In this document: in pieces, positions 1 to 3,995 of the stretch
Layout: each line of letters starts with the position of its first letter
Position numbering within the stretch: position 1 is the first letter of the stretch
Source of the DNA: a bacterium
GTDB taxonomy: Bacteria > Patescibacteriota > Patescibacteriia > UBA1558 > GWA2-36-10
Assembly (NCBI GenBank): GCA_030690875.1
Contig: JAUYFP010000049.1
Span: forward strand, 1-7,207
DNA: 7,207 nt
Direction: 5' to 3'
The notes under the pieces: model-generated
Seen by the model: the letters and a program-made list of their open reading frames with translations, nothing else
Databases searched by the model: none
What the model was told of the DNA's origin: nothing
Translations under genes and position numbers: made by a program

Positions 1-88
1 TGCTGATTTAGCCAATGCCAAAGATATAAAAGATGAACATATTTTAGAAGCTATTCAATATCGGAGCAAAATTTTTGCTGAGGGCTAG
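1..88 (+). CDS. ComM/YifB-like Mg-chelatase family AAA+ ATPase, C-terminal end (partial)
   Basis: Only the last 28 codons are visible, in the frame beginning at base 2 and ending with TAG at 86-88. The tail reads ADLANAKDIKDEHILEAIQ followed by YRSKIFAEG. The pattern 'ADLA...I...HI.EAIQYRS' is the usual C-terminal helix of the ComM/YifB family (Mg-chelatase subunit ChlI-like AAA+ proteins with an N-terminal Lon-like fold). In naturally competent bacteria ComM is a hexameric helicase that promotes branch migration during integration of transformed DNA. Walker motifs and most of the protein lie outside the window, so the assignment rests on this tail alone. Other AAA+ proteins with a similar C-terminal lid are possible. 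No downstream gene is closely coupled to it. Confidence 0.68.
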   Translation, partial: ADLANAKDIKDEHILEAIQYRSKIFAEG

Positions 89-120
89 ATGGCAGGCTGA
101 TTGACCCTCCTTCGCGTCAG

Positions 121-143
121 ACCCCAATGCTTGGCATTGGGGT
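121..143 (+). terminator. GC-rich hairpin after the ComM-like gene, possible terminator
   Basis: ACCCCAATGC (121-130) and GCATTGGGGT (134-143) pair perfectly over 10 bp around a 3-nt TTG loop, 33 bp after the stop codon. The downstream tract (TATTCATAATT) is AT-rich but not a real U-run, so termination may be weak or factor-assisted. It lies just upstream of the promoter at 155-183 and would insulate that promoter from upstream transcription. It could also be a copy of a dispersed palindromic repeat, which cannot be judged from one copy. Confidence 0.5.
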
Positions 144-154
144 ATTCATAATTC

Positions 155-183
155 TTGACAGGAAATATTTTCTGTGCTATAAA
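155..183 (+). promoter_or_regulatory. Strong sigma70-type promoter with extended -10
   Basis: A perfect -35 TTGACA (155-160), a 17-bp spacer (161-177) and -10 TATAAA (178-183) are preceded by TG at 175-176, giving an extended -10 (TGCTATAAA). The start of transcription would be near 190-191. This is the closest match to consensus in the window. It faces the structured leader and small ORF that follow, which argues that the region to 556 is a genuine, well-expressed transcription unit. Confidence 0.8.
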
Positions 184-189
184 GTAGTG

Positions 190-346
190 AGGTTCTTTTA
201 AAAAGTGAATTTCCTCTCCGGCAGTTTATATTTAAGATTATTGAATATAGGCTCCTGGAGAGGATAATCTTGAATCTTTCAAATGCCTTGGGTGGAATCG
301 GACCCAAGAAGTATTCTCCCAGGCTTTGAATTAAGTCAATAAACAT
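190..346 (+). promoter_or_regulatory. Structured 5' leader RNA upstream of the small ORF
   Basis: About 157 nt lie between the predicted start site and the ORF at 347. Positions 213-232 pair with 244-263 over 20 positions with a single C-C mismatch (222/254), some G-U pairs and an 11-nt loop (233-243). Further on, CTTGGG (287-292) pairs with CCCAAG (303-308), plus T293-A302. The same 5' strand (280-292) could instead pair with CCCAGGCTTTG (318-328) with small bulges, so two folds are mutually exclusive. I recognise no known riboswitch or 6S RNA signature. It may be a cis-regulatory leader, or the whole 190-556 transcript may act as an RNA. Confidence 0.5.
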
Positions 347-514
347 ATGTTTCGCGCCATTTATGCTTTCTTTAATCTCATATTTTTGTTGGTACTGTTC
401 AAGATGTTCACTCCGGGACTCATGGAGCTGGCTGTTAGCATACTGACTAACATCCTAACTTTCATTAATGTTGCTACAAGCACATTAAATGATAGTAGCT
501 CTATGACTTTCTAA
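347..514 (+). CDS. Small hydrophobic protein of unknown function, 55 aa
   Basis: ATG at 347 opens a 55-codon frame ending with TAA at 512-514. The protein begins MFRAIYAFFNLIFLLVLFKM and has two hydrophobic stretches, about residues 4-20 and 24-46. A polar Ser/Asn/Thr-rich tail (DSSSMTF) follows. It would make a small membrane protein with one or two membrane segments, or an amphipathic membrane-associated peptide. No Shine-Dalgarno sequence is visible before the ATG. Support for it being real comes from context: a near-consensus promoter upstream and a strong terminator beginning 10 bp after the stop. I do not recognise the family. A 66-codon frame on the opposite strand (146-346) covers the leader and promoter, not this ORF, and looks spurious. 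A toxin-like or signalling peptide, a secretion accessory, or a non-coding RNA with a chance ORF all remain possible. Confidence 0.5.
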   Translation: MFRAIYAFFNLIFLLVLFKMFTPGLMELAVSILTNILTFINVATSTLNDSSSMTF

Positions 515-524
515 CCCGATACAC

Positions 525-567
525 AAAAAGGACTAGCTTCGGCTGGTTCTTTTTCTTTTTGATTTTT
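525..567 (+). terminator. Rho-independent terminator with UUCG tetraloop
   Basis: AAAAAGGACTAGC (525-537) pairs with GCTGGTTCTTTTT (542-554) over 13 positions, including two G-U pairs, closed by a TTCG loop (538-541). It is followed by further T-rich sequence to 567. This is a textbook intrinsic terminator that ends the small-ORF transcript 10 bp after its stop codon. Confidence 0.88.
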
Positions 568-575
568 TTATTTGT

Positions 576-609
576 AAAAAAAGAGCCGCTTCCTGCGCAG
601 GAAGCGGCT
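576..609 (-). terminator. Rho-independent terminator of the minus-strand small-gene pair
   Basis: Positions 584-609 are a perfect 26-bp palindrome (half-site AGCCGCTTCCTGC). On the minus strand it is followed by CTTTTTTT (583-576). It ends transcription of the genes at 636-1167. It stands back to back with the plus-strand terminator at 525-567, so the two convergent units are fully separated. Confidence 0.88.
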
Positions 610-620
610 GTGTTGTCATT

Positions 621-643
621 GGCTCAGCTAGACAGCTAGAGCC
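621..643 (-). repeat. Accessory hairpin across the stop codon of the 636-920 gene
   Basis: GGCTCAGCT (621-629) pairs with AGCT (634-637) and GAGCC (639-643), leaving one bulged A and a 4-nt loop. It covers the TAG stop (636-638) and lies just before the main terminator on the minus strand. It may protect the 3' end or help termination. No U-run follows it. Confidence 0.4.
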
Positions 644-920
644 AGAGGATTCTCAAGCGGTAGGATTTGAGAAAAATGATGTTGATGACGAGATCGAACA
701 TCAGCAAGCCAGCCAACATGAAGGCCAAATTGGACATAGCTTGGCAGAGGAGATATTTGTTTCCAAGCAAGGAAAAAATTCCCACGATAAAGCAAATAAC
801 GACGCGCATGATGTAGTATTCGTCCGGCTTGGTCAGTTGGTCGTCAGGGTCCAACTTAGTGGCCAGCCAACCTAGAAAGAAAGGCACGATTACAAGTCCG
901 GTGCGCTGTAAGTTTTCCAT
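636..920 (-). CDS. Small integral membrane protein of unknown function, 94 aa
   Basis: The frame starts with ATG at 920-918 and ends with TAG at 636. A perfect AAGGAGG (926-932 on the minus strand) sits 5 bp before the ATG, which fixes the start. The protein has three likely membrane segments: residues about 7-21 (GLVIVPFFLGWLATK), 38-53 (MRVVICFIVGIFSLLG) and 61-84 (AMSNLAFMLAGLLMFDLVIN). An acidic polar loop (LDPDDQLTKPDEYY, 23-36) lies between the first two, and the C-terminus is basic (KSYRLR). The family is not recognised. It is the second gene of a pair with the one at 958-1167, 37 bp upstream, and is followed by a strong terminator. Its codon use looks richer in G+C than the surrounding AT-rich genes, and its strong Shine-Dalgarno contrasts with the rny cluster. 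Both hint at a different history or high translation, but neither has been measured. Confidence 0.72.
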   Translation of the reverse strand: MENLQRTGLVIVPFFLGWLATKLDPDDQLTKPDEYYIMRVVICFIVGIFSLLGNKYLLCQAMSNLAFMLAGLLMFDLVINIIFLKSYRLRILWL

Positions 921-925
921 CGTTT

Positions 926-932
926 CCTCCTT
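926..932 (-). promoter_or_regulatory. Consensus Shine-Dalgarno for the 636-920 gene
   Basis: AAGGAGG on the minus strand, 5 bp before the ATG at 920. It is worth noting because almost every other gene in the window lacks a recognisable ribosome binding site. Confidence 0.85.
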
Positions 933-957
933 GAATCAGGGAAAGATACCTGTGAGA

Positions 958-1167
958 TTACACGAATCCCGCGGTACAAGCTAGAGTGGAACGGACTTGC
1001 ATTTCCAGAGCAAAAACCTCTTCAAGTATCAACTGTCCGTCAATGAACACATACCAGCTTTTTCCTTCGTCAAAGGAATAACCGGGCAGGTAAATTCCCG
1101 CTCCTAAGTTCAAATAGTGGTTATTCACCATGACATTGAGGTAGAGGAGAAAGAAGTTCTCGTACAT
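958..1167 (-). CDS. Small protein of unknown function, 69 aa
   Basis: I place the start at ATG 1167-1165 because AAAGGA lies a few bases upstream (minus strand, 1173-1178). The same frame can extend to a TTG at 1206, giving 82 residues, but that start has no ribosome binding site. The stop is TAA at 958-960. The protein starts MYENFFLLYLNVMVNNHYLN and continues with mixed hydrophobic and polar segments that suggest beta strands (AGIYLPGY, SWYVFIDGQLIL). It ends STLACTAGFV. There is no clear signal peptide or membrane segment and no motif I recognise. It is the first gene of a two-gene minus-strand unit with the membrane protein at 636-920. Both probably come from the promoter at 1309-1337, through a leader of about 135 nt containing repeats. 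Confidence 0.55.
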   Translation of the reverse strand: MYENFFLLYLNVMVNNHYLNLGAGIYLPGYSFDEGKSWYVFIDGQLILEEVFALEMQVRSTLACTAGFV

Positions 1168-1207
1168 AACGATCCTTTCTGCTAAGCGCCAGTCTGTTTG
1201 GCGCAAA

Positions 1208-1287
1208 CTTTGGCTGACTGAGAAGCGCTTTGACAGCGAGTAGCTGTTTAATCATCACTGGTCAATAATGCTTTGGCTGATTGGAAG
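1208..1287. repeat. Imperfect direct repeat in the leader of the minus-strand small-gene pair
   Basis: CTTTGGCTGACTGAGAAG (1208-1225) recurs as CTTTGGCTGATTGGAAG (1271-1287), 63 bp apart start to start. Both copies lie in the predicted 5' leader (about 1302-1168) of the minus-strand small genes. The proximal copy lies beside a hairpin, GTTTG/CAAAC (1196-1208). The repeats could be protein- or RNA-binding sites, or the remains of a local duplication. Confidence 0.5.
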
Positions 1288-1308
1288 GTACTATTAATTA
1301 TGGAATTT

Positions 1309-1337
1309 AGTTTAATATTTATTGATAAATTTGTCAA
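1309..1337 (-). promoter_or_regulatory. Promoter of the minus-strand small-gene pair
   Basis: Read on the minus strand: TTGACA (1337-1332), a 17-bp spacer, then TAAACT (1314-1309). The start site would be near 1302, leaving a leader of about 135 nt before the ATG at 1167. The -35 lies inside the 22-bp near-palindrome and overlaps the -35 of the plus-strand promoter. Confidence 0.68.
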
Positions 1338-1340
1338 TAA
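1319..1340. promoter_or_regulatory. 22-bp near-palindrome, candidate operator between divergent promoters
   Basis: TTATTGA (1319-1325) and TCAATAA (1334-1340) are inverted around TAAATTTG, whose core AAATTT is also palindromic. Ten of eleven base pairs are symmetric; the exception is 1326/1333. It covers both -35 boxes, so a dimeric repressor bound here would silence both directions. AT-rich sequence makes chance symmetry more likely, so this remains a candidate. Confidence 0.45.
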
Positions 1341-1359
1341 TAGTATTTATTGTTAAGAT
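1331..1359 (+). promoter_or_regulatory. Promoter of the C39-type peptidase gene, predicting a leaderless mRNA
   Basis: TTGTCA (1331-1336), a 17-bp spacer and TAAGAT (1354-1359) with TG at 1351-1352 give an extended -10 promoter. Transcription would start near 1366, only a few bases before the ATG at 1369. No Shine-Dalgarno is present, consistent with a leaderless or near-leaderless transcript. Confidence 0.55.
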
Positions 1360-1368
1360 AACACCATT

Positions 1369-2208
1369 ATGAAAAAATATTTTTTTATTATATTATTTGC
1401 TTTGGCGCTTATCGCTGTTGGCGTTTGGTATTATTGGAATCAATCCAAGGAAAATATTGATTTAGATTTACCACCAGCTCAGACTTATGAGGATTTTAAA
1501 AATAAGCTGGAGCAAAATCCAGTTAATAATGATAGTGTTGCTAATGATCAGGTAGAGCTAATCGTCAATAATAATACTAATGAAGTTTTAGAACAGCCTG
1601 AGCAAGCAGATTTAGTTGAGAACCAAAATCAAAATACGCCTGTGACTAGTATAAATTTGAATGTGCCTTTTACTTCTCAAGCGCCGACTGCCAATTGGAA
1701 TCAGCCTTTTCAGGATGCTTGTGAAGAAGTGGCTATTCTGATGGCTGATTATTACGTGCAAGGCAAGTCTATGCCATCAGTTACGGAAGTAGAAAATATT
1801 TTAGTGGCGATGATTGATTGGCAGGCCAAAAATATGGATGGGGAAATAGATATGGATATTTCAGAACTGGCTTATTTAGCTGAAAATTATTTGGGCTATG
1901 AAAAATATGACATAGTAAATGATTTGACCGTGGAAAAAATCATCAGTTATTTGGATCGGGGTTTGCCCTTAGTTGTTCCAGCCAATGGCAAGTTGTTGGA
2001 AAATCCTAATTTTAGCAACGGCGGTCCTGTTTATCATATGTTGGTTATCAAGGGTTATAAAGATGGACATTTCATTACTAATGATCCGGGCACTAGATTA
2101 GGTCATAATTTTATTTATACTTTTAAAAATATGCTTTACTCTATTGCTGATTGGGACGCAAAAACGGGCCAGGCAACTGGTCCGAAAAGGGCTTTGGTTC
2201 TTTATTAA
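1369..2208 (+). CDS. Membrane-anchored C39-like cysteine peptidase domain protein
   Basis: This 279-residue protein starts MKKYFFIILFALALIAVGVW, a signal-anchor segment with no lipobox Cys and no obvious cleavage site. It is probably tethered with its domain outside the cell. Residues about 40-93 form an Asn/Gln/Glu-rich flexible linker. From about 96 to 279 lies a papain-fold domain of the Peptidase_C39_2 type: VPFTSQAP with Q104 as oxyanion-hole candidate, QDACEEVA with C118 as nucleophile, PVYHMLVIKGY with H223, and FITNDPG with D239. The complete Cys-His-Asp set suggests activity, though many such domains are untested. Substrates could be peptides, bacteriocin-like leaders or cell-wall cross-links; the sequence does not decide. 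It is a single gene with its own promoter, and its stop lies 2 bp from that of the convergent HD gene. Confidence 0.82.
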   Translation: MKKYFFIILFALALIAVGVWYYWNQSKENIDLDLPPAQTYEDFKNKLEQNPVNNDSVANDQVELIVNNNTNEVLEQPEQADLVENQNQNTPVTSINLNVPFTSQAPTANWNQPFQDACEEVAILMADYYVQGKSMPSVTEVENILVAMIDWQAKNMDGEIDMDISELAYLAENYLGYEKYDIVNDLTVEKIISYLDRGLPLVVPANGKLLENPNFSNGGPVYHMLVIKGYKDGHFITNDPGTRLGHNFIYTFKNMLYSIADWDAKTGQATGPKRALVLY

Positions 2209-2210
2209 AG

Positions 2211-2224
2211 CTAAGCTAGCTTAG
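2211..2224. repeat. Perfect 14-bp palindrome at the convergent gene ends
   Basis: CTAAGCTAGCTTAG lies between the plus-strand peptidase stop (2206-2208) and includes the last codons and stop of the minus-strand HD gene. It could form a short 5-bp hairpin on either strand. No adequate U-run follows in either direction, so it is at best a weak bidirectional terminator. Confidence 0.35.
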
Positions 2225-2879
2225 TGTCGTTTATTTTTAAGTTGAAATCGTATTTTAAGAAATTGGTGGCTTTTTGGCAGTAGTTCATGCGCTCTACAAA
2301 AATAGCAAAGTAATCCATAATATCGGTAAAATTTGTATCGAGCTTCAAGGACAAAGTGATTGTCTTTTTTTGTTTATCGATTGATAGTTTATTATCAGTA
2401 ACCGAGTAGTTGACACGGTCGTGGATATCTTCTTTTATTTCTTTTAAATTTTTGTTGAGCACGCGGGAGCGATGAACATCAGACTTGTCAGCGATAATAA
2501 GACAAGCGGTGATATTGTCCACGATTTTTAAATCATCTTTGTCATGAGATACTATGGCCTGCATTATTTTAGAAACATTGGCCGGATTTTTAGCTTCGTT
2601 TATATAGCAGTGGGAAAAAAGCATGGCCGCCCAGTAATGGTGCTGAGTGCGACCCAAGAAATTACCCATATCATGGCACCAGCCGGAAATAGCGGCCGTT
2701 TCCTGATCAGCTTCTGATAGGCCAATTTTTCTGGCAATCATTCTGGCTCGGTCGCTGACAATATCTAAATGCCTTCGGCCATGATCAGTATAGCCCAATG
2801 CTCTTAGATATATTGCTGTTTGGTCAATAAAAGAGTTGATCCGAGGATCTTTTTTGACAATTGCTAAATTTAATTCCAT
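2211..2879 (-). CDS. HD-domain phosphohydrolase
   Basis: The protein has 222 residues. The HD-type metal ligands are recognisable: H33 and H37 in DHGRRHLDIV, the HD pair H69-D70 in WCHDMGN, H80/H81 in TQHHYWAA, H112 in VSHDK and D131 in IIADKSDVHRS. The layout suits a small metal-dependent phosphohydrolase or phosphodiesterase of the HD superfamily. A C-terminal part (about 150-222) lacks known motifs. Substrate is unknown; nucleotides, cyclic nucleotides or phosphorylated metabolites are typical of the superfamily. The TXDHGXXH and ADKSD patterns are also seen in stand-alone HD proteins of Firmicutes and Thermotogae (from memory). The gene starts 11 bp after the HU gene, has no clear Shine-Dalgarno, and is probably the last cistron of the rny transcript. 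Confidence 0.8.
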   Translation of the reverse strand: MELNLAIVKKDPRINSFIDQTAIYLRALGYTDHGRRHLDIVSDRARMIARKIGLSEADQETAAISGWCHDMGNFLGRTQHHYWAAMLFSHCYINEAKNPANVSKIMQAIVSHDKDDLKIVDNITACLIIADKSDVHRSRVLNKNLKEIKEDIHDRVNYSVTDNKLSIDKQKKTITLSLKLDTNFTDIMDYFAIFVERMNYCQKATNFLKYDFNLKINDTKLA

Positions 2880-2890
2880 CTAAGGTATAG

Positions 2891-3169
2891 CTATTTTTTT
2901 AAAGCGTCTTTTAGGGTTTTGCCAGCCTTGAATTTTGGCACAATAACTTTGGGAATTTCTATCCTTTCACTTGGTTTTTGAGGATTGACGCCCATTCTAG
3001 CGTGCCTTTCTCTGGCGGAGAAAGTGCCAAAACCAGTCAGAGTCAATTCTTTACCTTCTTTTAATCTTTCGATGGTTAATTTTTCAAAGGCCGAAAGGAC
3101 TTCTTCAGCTTCTTTTTTGCTGACGCCCGCTTTGATAGCAATGGTTTCGATTAGTTGAGCTTTATTCAT
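2891..3169 (-). CDS. hup: HU-family histone-like DNA-binding protein
   Basis: At 92 residues the length is typical of HU. The N-terminal helical dimerisation part (MNKAQLIETIAIKAGVSKKE onward) leads to the signature TGFGTFSARERHARMGVNPQ (45-64). P63, in the NPQ turn at the arm tip, is the DNA-intercalating proline. The C-terminal VPKFKAGKTLKDALKK (77-92) is also characteristic. HU dimers bind and bend DNA with little sequence preference and compact the nucleoid. IHF subunits share the fold, but the sequence matches the HU consensus better. The gene begins 4 bp after the ymdB stop and has no visible Shine-Dalgarno, so it is likely translated by coupling or from AT-rich unstructured mRNA. It is odd for an abundant protein to lack its own obvious promoter here. 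Confidence 0.93.
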   Translation of the reverse strand: MNKAQLIETIAIKAGVSKKEAEEVLSAFEKLTIERLKEGKELTLTGFGTFSARERHARMGVNPQKPSERIEIPKVIVPKFKAGKTLKDALKK

Positions 3170-3173
3170 AAAT

Positions 3174-3995
3174 TTAATCGATAATTTCTCTTAAGTGTTC
3201 TATTTTACTAGTTTTGTGGTTAAGATTATCTATTTCTAATAATACTGCATTTACTTCAATTTGACCAGCTGTTGGCAAATCATGAATTATTTGGGTATCA
3301 GTCAGAAATTTTTTAATAATTATTTCCTTAGTGATGCCCAAGATTGAAGGAAAGGCGCCAATCATACCAACATCGCTGATATAGCCCGTGCCAGCTTGAA
3401 GTATTTGGGCATCAGCGGTCGGCACATGAGTATGCGTTCCCAAGACTGCTGATACTCGGCCGTCAAGATAAAAAGCCAGAGCTCTTTTTTCGCTAGTTGC
3501 CTCAGCGTGGATATCAATTAAGATGTTGCTGTTTTTATCTATAGACTGTAAAAGTTCGTCAATTTTAAGAAAAGGATTGCTCAGGTTATCCTCATTCATA
3601 AAAGTGCGACCATTGAGGTTGATGACTATTAACTTCTGACCATTTATATCAACGCTTTGGTATAAATATTTTTCCGGCGTGCGAAGATCATTGGCTGGGC
3701 AGGCGATTTGGTAATCAGTTTCCCGAGCCAGTTGAGAAATGTCATACTTTTTCCAAATATGATTGCCACCAGTGTATAGTCTGACGCCACTCTGATATAT
3801 TTCTTCCAGAGTTTTGAGGGTAACTCCTTTATTGTGAGCTAAATTTTCTATATTAGCAATGAAAATATCTGGCTGATATTTTTTTTGCCAGAGTGGGACG
3901 ATTTCTTTTACTCCTTTGCGACCCAAAGCTCCGGAAACATCTCCTAAAAAAATTATTTTTGTTGAGCTGGATTGCTTTGATTTTTTATCTGGCAT
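3174..3995 (-). CDS. ymdB: YmdB-family metallophosphoesterase (cyclic nucleotide phosphodiesterase)
   Basis: The protein has 273 residues and all hallmark metal-binding motifs of the YmdB/TIGR00282 family: D19 in IIFLGDV, E50-N51 in IANIENLAHNKG, N78-H79 in YTGGNHIW, H163 in IDIHAEATSEK, and H188/H190 in LGTHTHVPTAD. ISDVGMIGA follows. These line up with D8, E39, N40, N67, H68, H150, H175 and H177 of Bacillus subtilis YmdB, a di-metal enzyme that hydrolyses 2',3'-cAMP-type substrates and affects biofilm and motility choices. The start is about 11 residues longer than in many homologues (PDKKSKQSSSTK). The gene overlaps the end of rny by 11 bp, the same rny-ymdB order as in Bacillus, which implies translational coupling. 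B. subtilis YmdB is reported to associate with RNase Y. Confidence 0.93.
   Translation of the reverse strand: MPDKKSKQSSSTKIIFLGDVSGALGRKGVKEIVPLWQKKYQPDIFIANIENLAHNKGVTLKTLEEIYQSGVRLYTGGNHIWKKYDISQLARETDYQIACPANDLRTPEKYLYQSVDINGQKLIVINLNGRTFMNEDNLSNPFLKIDELLQSIDKNSNILIDIHAEATSEKRALAFYLDGRVSAVLGTHTHVPTADAQILQAGTGYISDVGMIGAFPSILGITKEIIIKKFLTDTQIIHDLPTAGQIEVNAVLLEIDNLNHKTSKIEHLREIID

Noticed and set aside
285..308. Minus-strand sequence GGGTCCGATTCC resembling a tRNA or tmRNA T-arm
   Set aside because: The stem does not close with the required 5 bp around a 7-nt loop, and there is no acceptor stem, anticodon arm or CCA end nearby. It is explained by the CTTGGG/CCCAAG hairpin.
146..346. Minus-strand 66-codon ORF (MFIDLIQSLG...)
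   Set aside because: It covers a near-consensus plus-strand promoter and the long leader hairpin, has no ribosome binding site or promoter of its own, and its composition follows from the hairpin arms.
190..346. 6S RNA
   Set aside because: There is a long hairpin but no closing stem between 5' and 3' ends enclosing a central bubble, and the unit continues through an ORF to the terminator at 525-554.
1168..1206. TTG-initiated N-terminal extension of the 69-aa protein
   Set aside because: No ribosome binding site precedes the TTG, whereas AAAGGA precedes the internal ATG at 1167.
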